Source of the DNA: a virus
Direction: 5' to 3' (one strand)
Virus record (IMG/VR): IMGVR_UViG_3300009545_000055
Location: 1-24,954 of that record
Length of the DNA stretch: 24,954 nucleotides
Shown: positions 14,524 to 21,427 of the stretch, piece after piece
Layout of the letters: every line of letters starts with the position of its first letter
Position numbering within the stretch: the stretch's first letter is position 1
Position numbers and translations under genes: made by a program
The notes under the pieces: generated by a model
Seen by the model: the letters and a program-made list of their open reading frames with translations, nothing else
Database searches by the model: none
What the model was told of the DNA's origin: nothing

Positions 14524-16176
14524 ATGGCGAAAGTCTCTCTTCTTCCTTCGGCAACCGACATCGCCGACACGGATGCCCTCGCCCTCTCCACCCAAGTGGC
14601 GGGCGTGCCCGCCAGCCGCAAGCTGAGCTGGTCACTCCTCGTCTCGAAGATGATGGGGCCGGTTCAGGCGGCGATCGGCGCGAAGATGGCCAGCCTGACC
14701 ACGCTGGGCACCGGTGGCGGTTTCGTCATCGGCTGGCGGAAGGGCGCCATGTTCAAGGGCCACACGTGGTTCAAGAACGACGACGCCTGCACGATCGTGA
14801 ACCCCTATCTCGACACGATCAACAGCACGGCGGTGCTGGCCGCCGCGCGTGCGCCGAAGCACTTCATGACCGGGCCGCGCGAGCACCTGTTCGCGGTCGG
14901 CTATCAGGCTTCCGTCAAGACGCTCAAGGGTGTGTTCGCCGTGCGGCGCACCGGGCAGATCGACAACGCCTATTTCTCGGGCCTCTACAACGAGGTGCTC
15001 GGGTCGCAGGAAACGGCGGCGAGGCAACAGCTGATGCAGCGCAAGAACGCGCTCGGCTTCGGGCAATTTGGCCTGCGGAAGGCGATGCGCGCAGCGTTGG
15101 GCGGAGGTGTCGTCAATATCGTGCTGGCTGGCGACAGCCTGACCACCAACCTCGTCGCGCTCACCCTGCGCCGCCTGTTCGGGTTCAGGGCCGGCTTCGG
15201 CGGCATGGGGATGTTGCCCTTCGCCGCGCTGGGGCTGGGCTATGACGGCACCAGCGGCGCCATGTCGGTCGATGCCGGCAACTGGACGTTCTGGACCTAC
15301 AATCCTTCCTCGGCGCCCAACCCGCCAGCCGGATTCGATGGCTGGCAGAATTGGTGGATCAAGTCCGGCGCCTGGGCGAAGGCCGGAAACGGCCTCTCGC
15401 GGATCTACGTCAACGCGCCATTCAACACGCTGCCGGAATATGCGTTCGATACCGTTCGCGTTTTCTATTACGCGACGGGAAGCGACTGTGCGTTCCGGCT
15501 GCGGGCCAACGGCGCGACGGCCGACGCCTGGACGGCCAAGACGGCACCCGCATCCACGGTCGCGGCACCCAGCCTCCAATATGTCGACATCACGGGATTC
15601 GGCGCCGCCACGGGCCGATACTCGCTGGAGATCGAGGAGCAGATCGTTGGCGCGGGCGTCCTGAACATCTGCGGCCTCAACTTCATGAATTTGAAGGGCG
15701 GCGTCCGTTTCCACCGGCAATCGTTGGGTGGTTACAAGTCTGGCGACATCGCAGGCCAGTCGGCGGTGTCGAAGGCGTTCTTCTACGCCAATATCGGCGT
15801 GGACATGCTGCATTTGCATCTCGCGCATAACGACAGCGGCACCGCCGATGCGACCTATCGCGCGAACATGCAGACGATCATCACGGACTGGCGCGCGGTG
15901 AACGCGAATTGCTCGCTTGCGCTGACCCAGTGGTTTTCGGCCGCGGCTCTTAAACGCGAGCAGGCGATCAAGGATCTTGCCGTCGCCAATGACGGCACCG
16001 TGTTCGATGTTCGCGACATTATTCCGAGCCGCGATTGGGCGAATCTGCGGGGCCTTTTGCTTGCGCCGGCGACGGCCGACGACCCCCATCTTATCGACGA
16101 TGGGTACGAATATTTCGGCCACAGCCTCGCGCTGCACCTCGGCCTCTACTCCTTTTACTACCCGCTCCAGCCCTAA
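14524..16176 (+). CDS. Tail-associated SGNH/GDSL-type hydrolase (fibre esterase)
   Basis: The N-terminus (VSLLPSATDIADTDALALS) is the small adaptor motif common in phage tail-tip proteins. From about residue 197 an SGNH hydrolase is visible: block I NIVLAGDSLTTN with S205 as nucleophile, a glycine patch GFGGMGM near 225, block III LHLAHND with N436, and block V DDPH with D519 and H522. Between S205 and N436 sits a long insert (about 240-395) rich in aromatic and beta residues (NWTFWTYN, CAFRLRANG, LEIEEQIVG), like a carbohydrate-binding module. The 550-residue protein probably removes acetyl or similar esters from capsule or O-antigen during attachment. It begins 2 nt after H. Substrate is unknown. 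Confidence 0.82.
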   Translation: MAKVSLLPSATDIADTDALALSTQVAGVPASRKLSWSLLVSKMMGPVQAAIGAKMASLTTLGTGGGFVIGWRKGAMFKGHTWFKNDDACTIVNPYLDTINSTAVLAAARAPKHFMTGPREHLFAVGYQASVKTLKGVFAVRRTGQIDNAYFSGLYNEVLGSQETAARQQLMQRKNALGFGQFGLRKAMRAALGGGVVNIVLAGDSLTTNLVALTLRRLFGFRAGFGGMGMLPFAALGLGYDGTSGAMSVDAGNWTFWTYNPSSAPNPPAGFDGWQNWWIKSGAWAKAGNGLSRIYVNAPFNTLPEYAFDTVRVFYYATGSDCAFRLRANGATADAWTAKTAPASTVAAPSLQYVDITGFGAATGRYSLEIEEQIVGAGVLNICGLNFMNLKGGVRFHRQSLGGYKSGDIAGQSAVSKAFFYANIGVDMLHLHLAHNDSGTADATYRANMQTIITDWRAVNANCSLALTQWFSAAALKREQAIKDLAVANDGTVFDVRDIIPSRDWANLRGLLLAPATADDPHLIDDGYEYFGHSLALHLGLYSFYYPLQP

Positions 16177-16188
16177 GAGGACATCAAC

Positions 16189-16956
16189 ATGACCGGCACT
16201 CTCGCTGCCATTCTCGCGCAGGGCGACATTCCCTCCAACGCCTTCGACATCCCGATCCTGCCCGAAGCGCTGGACACGGATGGGCTGACCGGATGGTGGG
16301 ATTTCGACGACGCGACGCTGTTCGACGACAATGGCACGAAGCGGATCATGCGCATCCCGCCCCGAATCGGCGATCTCGGCCTCGTGCCTTCCGATCCCAC
16401 CTCCTCGCCGGCGATCTTTACCAACGCGGCAGGGCGACAGGGCATCGTAACGACAATTGCCCGGCAGGACCGTCTGCTGTTGGAGCCCGCCCCCGCCGGC
16501 GTGGCTTGGCCGCATATGGATGCTGCGGCATTTTCGTTCTTCATCCGTTTCAAGTCGAACGACCTGACGGCCACCATCAAGGGCATCGCCAACCTGTTCG
16601 GCCTGCAGGTGCGCGAGCTGAGCGGCAACAAGGTGCAGATCCAGCGCGCCTATGCGGGCGGCACCGAAAACTATCAGGTGGCCTATGACACCTCCACGGA
16701 GTCCGTCCTCGGCATCGTGGGCGACTTCGGCACGGCGACCCCGACCGTGGCGATCATGCGCAACGGGGTCCCGATCACGCCGCATACGACGGCCAATTGG
16801 ACGGCGCTTGCCGGCACCGTGGCTTGCCTGGGCAGCGTCGGCAATCCCGGCACGCCGGGCGCCGCCAGCATCCTCGACATGCTGATGTACGACGTCGTGA
16901 AATCGGCCGACGAGGCTGTTGCGATCAGCGCGACGCTCCTCGGGGATTACGACTGA
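16189..16956 (+). CDS. Putative concanavalin A-like (LamG-type) tail-tip protein
   Basis: The 255-residue protein opens with a short MTGTLAAILAQGDIPSNAFD stretch, then LTGWWDFDDATLFDD near residue 35. A jelly-roll pattern follows (FSFFIRFKSNDL near 116, PTVAIMRNGVPIT near 186, ILDMLMYDVVKSADEA at the end) that resembles LamG/concanavalin A-like lectin folds, where a strand with V.I..NG is typical. AGAGGA lies 7 nt before the ATG, and the gene follows the esterase by 12 nt. It likely binds glycans or completes the receptor-binding tip. The family call is by pattern only. Confidence 0.6.
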   Translation: MTGTLAAILAQGDIPSNAFDIPILPEALDTDGLTGWWDFDDATLFDDNGTKRIMRIPPRIGDLGLVPSDPTSSPAIFTNAAGRQGIVTTIARQDRLLLEPAPAGVAWPHMDAAAFSFFIRFKSNDLTATIKGIANLFGLQVRELSGNKVQIQRAYAGGTENYQVAYDTSTESVLGIVGDFGTATPTVAIMRNGVPITPHTTANWTALAGTVACLGSVGNPGTPGAASILDMLMYDVVKSADEAVAISATLLGDYD

Positions 16957-16980
16957 GGGGGCCTGTGCTATCGCTCCTGG

Positions 16981-17007
16981 CCATGGCGGGCACAACGCCC
17001 GCTATGG
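16981..17007 (+). terminator. Strong hairpin after the fibre genes (terminator or attenuator without T-run)
   Basis: CCATGGCGGGC pairs over 11 positions (one G-U) with GCCCGCTATGG around the loop ACAAC. It starts 25 nt after the stop of the lectin-like gene and ends 16 nt before the GTG of the next gene. No T-run follows (CTAGGGGGTAAGC), so it may slow or end the J transcript through another mechanism, or control the moron downstream. Confidence 0.5.
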
Positions 17008-17023
17008 CTAGGGGGTAAGCGAC

Positions 17024-18202
17024 GTGTCCGACAAGGGGGACGATAAACTTTCGCGTCTGAGCGATCATTTTCATAAGATACGCATAACGACCATCCTCCT
17101 GTCGACGTCCCTACTGTTATGCTGCATTTCAAAAGGAACAGGAGCCTTATCTCTGTTCTTGAGTTCTTATACGCCAGACGCGGAAAGCTACAATTTTATC
17201 CTAGTTATGCTTGGATTAGCTGTTCTTGTATCCGCTTCTCACATGGCCCTTATATGGTTTGATGAGCGACGAAAGCTTGAATTATTCTACGTGGACGCTC
17301 AAGCGGTGATTACGGCCTCTGGGCAGATGATAGAAATCGCGAACGCAACCTCGTCTCAACTCTTGTCCGCATGTTCAACGAATAGCGAGATCTTTAAGCG
17401 AATAGGGTCGACTGACACGACGGCGCTGCGGCGCGTCATGGAAGAACATCTTGGTGAAGAAGCGCAACGTGTAGCAAAAACGCGGATAATTCAGGATATT
17501 CGGGGTTTGGAGCATTTCTCATTTCACTTTCCAGAAATGCACAACGATGCAGAGGCAGTCGTGAATAAAATCATGGCTCTCTCTTCCATCACGGATAATG
17601 AGAGGAGGGATTTTGTTTCCGATCAACTTCGGCATATAATAGAAAGTTCATGGGCTAATAAGCTTGGCAATATCAGAATGGAACGCGAATCATGGATTCG
17701 CATTGAAGAAATGGCGAAAAACGCCGCCGAGCGAGTCGCGATGGAAATGCAAATGCTCGCCCGAGACATACCAGAGCGAACTGCCCCGGCATTCAGCGAC
17801 ATCATCATCGCAGAGAAAAACCAAACAACCAGCATTAAAAATTTCATGGAGTCTGCAAATACTAATCTTGAAACTGTCAAAAACACAATACCGAGTGTCG
17901 TATCTAGTTTGAAACAACTACGCAGGGCGCTGAACAGATCATCGCGTAGCGTAAAAGCTATAATCTGGATATACGATCTAACGATCCCCCTGATCGCTGC
18001 TTTAATCGCCGAATTGCACCTTGTTGGATTCCTGTTTTTCCCAGTTATCCCCTCCGCGCCGCGCGTATTCAATCTGATCCAGCGCAACGTGTCTGCGCAC
18101 GGTTGGGTATCCTCCATTGCCGCTTTGGTTCTGATTTCCGCTACCGCAATGGTCTGGGTTCGACAGATGAGACTAAGCGCAACCTCGCGCCATCCGGCTT
18201 GA
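17024..18202 (+). CDS. Hypothetical four-helix membrane protein, probable moron
   Basis: The 392-residue product starts at GTG 17024, with AGGGGG about 10 nt upstream. It has two N-terminal membrane helices (about 22-46 and 58-80: TTILLSTSLLLCC and FILVMLGLAVLVSASHMALIWF). A charged helical domain of about 200 residues follows, containing the motif LEHFSFHFPEMHND and possible coiled coils (ESANTNLETVKNTIPSVVSSLKQLRRALNR split by turns). Two C-terminal helices (IYDLTIPLIAALIAELHLVGFLFF and VSSIAALVLISATAMVWV) complete it. The region is clearly AT-richer and uses codons unlike its neighbours, suggesting recent transfer. I recognise no family. The topology is compatible with a superinfection-exclusion or defence membrane effector. 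Confidence 0.75.
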   Translation: MSDKGDDKLSRLSDHFHKIRITTILLSTSLLLCCISKGTGALSLFLSSYTPDAESYNFILVMLGLAVLVSASHMALIWFDERRKLELFYVDAQAVITASGQMIEIANATSSQLLSACSTNSEIFKRIGSTDTTALRRVMEEHLGEEAQRVAKTRIIQDIRGLEHFSFHFPEMHNDAEAVVNKIMALSSITDNERRDFVSDQLRHIIESSWANKLGNIRMERESWIRIEEMAKNAAERVAMEMQMLARDIPERTAPAFSDIIIAEKNQTTSIKNFMESANTNLETVKNTIPSVVSSLKQLRRALNRSSRSVKAIIWIYDLTIPLIAALIAELHLVGFLFFPVIPSAPRVFNLIQRNVSAHGWVSSIAALVLISATAMVWVRQMRLSATSRHPA

Positions 18203-18238
18203 GAAACTGATCGGGCGTAAGTAGCGAGCTATCTCGCC

Positions 18239-18261
18239 GTTGTAAGCGGCCCTGCCACAAC
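18239..18261 (+). promoter_or_regulatory. Late-promoter activator box for the V-D operon
   Basis: The sequence is GTTGTAAGCGGC-CCTGC-CACAAC. Its first base is exactly 70 nt upstream of ATG 18309, as for J. A small hairpin (GCGAG, CTAT, CTCGC) lies just before it at 18224-18237. The box lies in the 106-nt gap after the membrane moron, marking a fresh transcription start for the spike-to-D block. Confidence 0.72.
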
Positions 18262-18308
18262 CCCGCGTCCGCGCATCCTGTAGCCGATCGGAGCAACGAT
18301 GGCGCGCC

Positions 18309-18857
18309 ATGCGCCCATCCGATGACCCCCGCTCGCTCGGCGACCTGATCCGCTTCGGCACCGTCGCGTCCGTCGATCTCGCCGGCGCCCGCTGCACAGT
18401 GCAGGCAGGCGACCTCACCACCGGCCCGATCCGCTGGGTCGAGGGCCGCTCGGGCGCGACGCGCACCTGGTCGCCGCCCACGAAGGGTGAGCAGGTGCTG
18501 CTGATCTGCTGCGAGGGAGAGATCGCCGCCGGAGTCGCGCTGCGCGGCATCGTCAGCGACGCCAACCCGGCGCCGGGCAACAGCCTGCGCGAGCTGATCC
18601 AGTTCGGCGACGGCGCGGCTCTCGCCTATGATCCCGAGGCGCACGCGCTCGAGGTGTTGCTGCCCGCCGGCGCCACCGTCCGCATGGTCGCGGACGGGGG
18701 TGTCGCGATCAAGGGCGACGTCGCCATCGACGGCAATCTCTCCTCGACCGGCACGATCTCCGCCGACGACGACGTCGTCGCCGCCGGCATTTCCGGCAAG
18801 AACCACCTCCACGGCGACGTGAAGGCCGGGACGGATGACAGCGGGAAGCCGAAATGA
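18309..18857 (+). CDS. V: Baseplate spike protein (P2 gpV family)
   Basis: gpV is the membrane-piercing needle at the tail tip. The 182-residue protein has the family start (LGDLIRFGTVASVDLAGARCTVQAG), an OB-fold with GEQVLLICCEGEIAAGVALRGI near 60-80, and a repetitive beta-helix (KGDVAIDGNLSSTGTISADDD). Near the end it has H166-L-H168 in NHLHGDVKAG. In P2 gpV a HxH motif binds the iron at the needle tip, so the metal site is conserved. It is somewhat shorter than P2 gpV (about 211). No Shine-Dalgarno sequence is obvious at the chosen start. An 8-codon ORF (ATG 18299) overlaps it. Confidence 0.94.
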   Translation: MRPSDDPRSLGDLIRFGTVASVDLAGARCTVQAGDLTTGPIRWVEGRSGATRTWSPPTKGEQVLLICCEGEIAAGVALRGIVSDANPAPGNSLRELIQFGDGAALAYDPEAHALEVLLPAGATVRMVADGGVAIKGDVAIDGNLSSTGTISADDDVVAAGISGKNHLHGDVKAGTDDSGKPK

Positions 18858-18976
18858 GGCTGCCCCGTCTCTCCCCGGGAGCGCGCGAGATCGCATCCTG
18901 CATCGCCGTAGCGTGGGCGGCAATCGTCCTCTGCTCGCTGATCGTCGTGGCCGCCGCTCATGGTGCGTTCGCCTGA
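18854..18976 (+). CDS. 40-residue single-pass membrane peptide between V and W
   Basis: The ORF encodes MRLPRLSPGAREIAS followed by one hydrophobic helix (CIAVAWAAIVLCSLIVVAAA) and ends HGAFA. Its ATG overlaps the V stop (ATGA) and its TGA overlaps the W ATG (TGATG). Such exact stop/start coupling on both sides makes chance unlikely and indicates that it is translated. The basic N-terminus predicts an N-in orientation. P2 has no gene between V and W. The function is unknown; possibilities include a small membrane regulator or an accessory of the tail-tip or lysis system. Confidence 0.6.
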   Translation: MRLPRLSPGAREIASCIAVAWAAIVLCSLIVVAAAHGAFA

Positions 18977-19344
18977 TGCTGGGCATGAACGTCCTCACCG
19001 GCGCGCCGATCTCCGGCGATGCACACCTGATCCAGTCGATCGGGGACATTCTTTCGACGCCCATCGGCACGCGCGTGATGCTCCGTGACTATGGCTCGGC
19101 GCTGTTCGAGCTGATCGACGCGCCCTTCAACCCCGCCACGCGCCTCCGCATGTACGCGGCGACGGCCGTCGCCCTGCAGAAGTGGGAGCCGCGCATCGCG
19201 CTCACCGGGGTGTCGATCGTGCCAGACGCGGAAACGCCGGGCGCCTTCGAGATCACCCTCGAGGGCAACCGCACCGATTCGCCCAGCCCCAACAGCCTCA
19301 CCACCCTCACCCTCCCGCTGCGCCTGGCCGGCGTCGCGAACTGA
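18976..19344 (+). CDS. W: Baseplate wedge protein (P2 gpW / T4 gp25-like)
   Basis: The 122-residue protein belongs to the GPW/gp25 family that nucleates sheath assembly on the baseplate. It shows GDILSTPIGTRVMLRDYGSALFELID (about 26-52), the family core that includes the conserved RxxxRDYGS. RMYAATAVALQKWEPRIAL follows. ATG 18976 overlaps the stop of the 40-residue peptide; ATG 18985 (MNVLTG) is a plausible alternative. An upstream frame extension was rejected as arginine-rich noise. It lies 13 nt before the sheath gene. Confidence 0.94.
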   Translation: MLGMNVLTGAPISGDAHLIQSIGDILSTPIGTRVMLRDYGSALFELIDAPFNPATRLRMYAATAVALQKWEPRIALTGVSIVPDAETPGAFEITLEGNRTDSPSPNSLTTLTLPLRLAGVAN

Positions 19345-19357
19345 CAGGAGCACACGC

Positions 19358-20506
19358 ATGGCCCTTGCCCCTCTGCAGCACGGCATCAAGGTCGTGGAGC
19401 CGGTCGCCGGCGCCCGGCCGATCACCCAGACCGCCACCCAGATCATCGGCATGATCGTGACCGGCAGCGACGCGGACGCGGACCGCTTCCCCCTCAACAA
19501 GGCGGTGCTGATCGACGATGTCAGGTCGGACCTCGGCAAGGCCGGCGAGGAAGGCACCTTCGCCAAGTCGCTGGACGCGATCGCCGACCAGTGCTCGCCG
19601 ATCATCGTTGTCGTTCGCGTGGAGGAAGGCGAGACGGACGAGGCGACCGACACCAACGTGATCGGTTCGACCGCGAACAACGCCTATACGGGCCTGCAGG
19701 CGCTGCTCTCGGCCGAGCAGCAGCTCGGCGTCCGCCCTCGCATCCTCGGCGTCCCCGGTTTCGACAGCGAGGATGTCGCCGACGAGCTGGCGATCATCGC
19801 CGCCAAGCTGCGCGGCTTCGCCTATTGCAAGGGCATCGGCGCCGACGTTGCCGCTGCCGTCACCTATCGCGCCAACTTCTCGGCCCGCGAGCTGATGCTC
19901 ATCTGGCCGGACACCACGGGCTGGAACGGCGATGCCATCGCCCGCGCCCTCGGCCTGCGCGCCGCGATCGACGAGAGCACCGGCTGGCACAAGACGCTGT
20001 CCAACGTGCCGATCGCCGGCGTCACCGGCCTTTCGAAGGACGTGCATTGGGACCTGCAGAGTGCGGACACCGATGCCGGCATCCTCAATGGCGCACCCGT
20101 CACCACCCTGATCCGCACGCCGGCGGGAATCCGCTATTGGGGCAACCGCACCTGCTCGGCCGAGCCGCTCTTTCAGTTCGAGAGCGCGGTCCGCACCAGC
20201 CAGGCGCTGTCCGACTCGATCGCCAACGGGCTGCTGTGGGCGGTGGACAAGCCACTCAACACCGGCCTGATTCGCGACATCCTCGAGACGATCAACGCCG
20301 ATTTCCGCAGCCTCAAGGCGGACGGCCGGATCATCGACGCAAACGCCTATTACGATCCGGCGCTCAACAGCACCGTCGATCTCGCCGCCGGCAAGCTGCA
20401 GATCGATTACGATTACACCCCGTGCCCGCCGGCCGAGGCGATCACGCTCAACCAGCGCATCACCGACAAGTACCTCGCCAATATCGGCGCGGGCCTGTCG
20501 TCCTGA
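19358..20506 (+). CDS. FI: Tail sheath protein (P2 gpFI family)
   Basis: The 382-residue protein forms the contractile sheath. The N-terminal HGIKVVEPVAGARPI, the central LLSAEQQLGVRPRILGVPGFD (about 115-138), and the C-terminal NADFRSLKADGRIIDANAYYDPALN and IDYDYTPCPPAEAI segments are characteristic of P2-type sheaths. CAGGAG lies about 9 nt before the ATG. Here it belongs to the V operon; P2 has a separate F promoter at this point, and I find no activator box directly upstream. Confidence 0.97.
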   Translation: MALAPLQHGIKVVEPVAGARPITQTATQIIGMIVTGSDADADRFPLNKAVLIDDVRSDLGKAGEEGTFAKSLDAIADQCSPIIVVVRVEEGETDEATDTNVIGSTANNAYTGLQALLSAEQQLGVRPRILGVPGFDSEDVADELAIIAAKLRGFAYCKGIGADVAAAVTYRANFSARELMLIWPDTTGWNGDAIARALGLRAAIDESTGWHKTLSNVPIAGVTGLSKDVHWDLQSADTDAGILNGAPVTTLIRTPAGIRYWGNRTCSAEPLFQFESAVRTSQALSDSIANGLLWAVDKPLNTGLIRDILETINADFRSLKADGRIIDANAYYDPALNSTVDLAAGKLQIDYDYTPCPPAEAITLNQRITDKYLANIGAGLSS

Positions 20507-20550
20507 CGCGCCGCTAGCTCCCGACCGCTCCCACTCGAAAGGACCCCGCC

Positions 20551-21066
20551 ATGGCCGGCCTTCCGCCCAAGCTGAAAAACTTCCTCACTTTCGTGGATGG
20601 CGGCCCCATGGCCGGCCTCTGCCTGTCCCTCAAGCTGCCCGTCCTTTCCCGCCAGATGGAGGATTATCGCGGGGGCGGCATGTCCGGCCCGGTGAAGACC
20701 GACATGGGCATGCAGGGCCTCGAGGTGGAGCACAAATATGGTGGCTTCGTTCCCGCCATCTTCTCGAGCTTCGGCGCGCCGACCCACGATGCGACGATGA
20801 TCCGCTTCGCCGGCGCCTACCAGTCCGACTCCAGCGCGGTGCCGATGGCCGTCGAGGTCATCATGCGCGGCCGTCATGAGGAGATCGACGGCGGTGACAG
20901 CGAGGCCGGCAAGGATAGCGAGCTGACCGTCAAGACGGCCTGCAGCTATTACAAGCTCAGCGTGAACCGGCAGACGCTGGTCGAGATCGACTTCGTCAAC
21001 ATGATCGAGATCATCGACGGCGTCGATCGCCTGGCCGCGATCCGCGCCGCCCTCCTCCTCTCCTGA
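20551..21066 (+). CDS. FII: Tail tube protein (P2 gpFII family)
   Basis: The 171-residue protein forms the inner tube through which DNA passes. It starts with the family pattern LPPKLKNFLTFVDGG, has GMQGLEVEHKYGGF near 55, and ends with YYKLSVNRQTLVEIDFVNMIEIIDGVDRL. The length equals that of P2 gpFII (about 172). AAAGGA lies 9 nt before the ATG. Gene order FI-FII is as in P2. Confidence 0.97.
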   Translation: MAGLPPKLKNFLTFVDGGPMAGLCLSLKLPVLSRQMEDYRGGGMSGPVKTDMGMQGLEVEHKYGGFVPAIFSSFGAPTHDATMIRFAGAYQSDSSAVPMAVEVIMRGRHEEIDGGDSEAGKDSELTVKTACSYYKLSVNRQTLVEIDFVNMIEIIDGVDRLAAIRAALLLS

Positions 21067-21072
21067 TCCGCC

Positions 21073-21088
21073 GGGCCGGCCACGGCCC
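21073..21088 (+). other. Short hairpin between FII and E
   Basis: GGGCCG pairs with CGGCCC around a GCCA loop, 7 nt after the FII stop. No T-run follows. It may protect the 3' end of the highly expressed FI-FII message or lower downstream expression; it is not a clear terminator. Confidence 0.35.
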
Positions 21089-21118
21089 ATACCCCTCCTC
21101 TCGCAGACGAGACCCGTT

Positions 21119-21427
21119 GTGACCGATCAGCCCATCATCCGTACCGTCGAGCTCGAAACCCCCGTCCAGCTCGGCGACGCGCCGGCGATCACCAGCCTGC
21201 AGCTGCGCAAGCCTGTCTCCGGCGATTGCCGGGGGCTCAGCCTCGCCAAGCTCAGCCAGGTGGACGTAACGGAGGTGCTCACCCTCCTGCCGCGCATCGC
21301 CACGCCGCTCATCACCCCCGTCGAAGCCGCCGCGATCGAGCTGCCCGACCTGATGGCGATCGCGGAGATCGTCGCGGATTTTTTACTCTCGAGGGCGCAG
21401 AAGGCGACGCTCTCCCAGACCGCGTAG
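21119..21427 (+). CDS. E: Tail assembly chaperone gpE (frame 0 product)
   Basis: The 102-residue protein starts at GTG 21119 (family-like N-terminus TDQPIIRTVELETPVQLGD). It contains VSGDCRGLSLAKLSQVDV and a helical end, typical of P2 gpE, which binds the tape measure during tail assembly. It lies after FII and before T, where tail-assembly chaperones sit. A slippery sequence inside codons 87-89 allows a longer product. Its Shine-Dalgarno sequence is weak, fitting low expression. Confidence 0.88.
   Translation: MTDQPIIRTVELETPVQLGDAPAITSLQLRKPVSGDCRGLSLAKLSQVDVTEVLTLLPRIATPLITPVEAAAIELPDLMAIAEIVADFLLSRAQKATLSQTA

Noticed and set aside
14632-16995. A very long open frame (787 codons) on the minus strand opposite the fibre genes
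   Set aside because: Its product is arginine/histidine/glycine-rich and featureless, while the plus-strand frames carry recognisable domains and ribosome sites. Long antisense frames are common in high-GC coding DNA.
18299-18325. Eight-codon ORF (MARHAPIR) overlapping the V start as a possible leader peptide
   Set aside because: It has GGAG 5 nt upstream, but there is no counterpart at the other late operons and its length could easily be chance.
19270-19357. Search for a fifth late box before the sheath gene, where P2 has its F promoter
   Set aside because: No sequence resembling GTTGTAAGCG...CACAA is present there. FI appears to depend on the V promoter.
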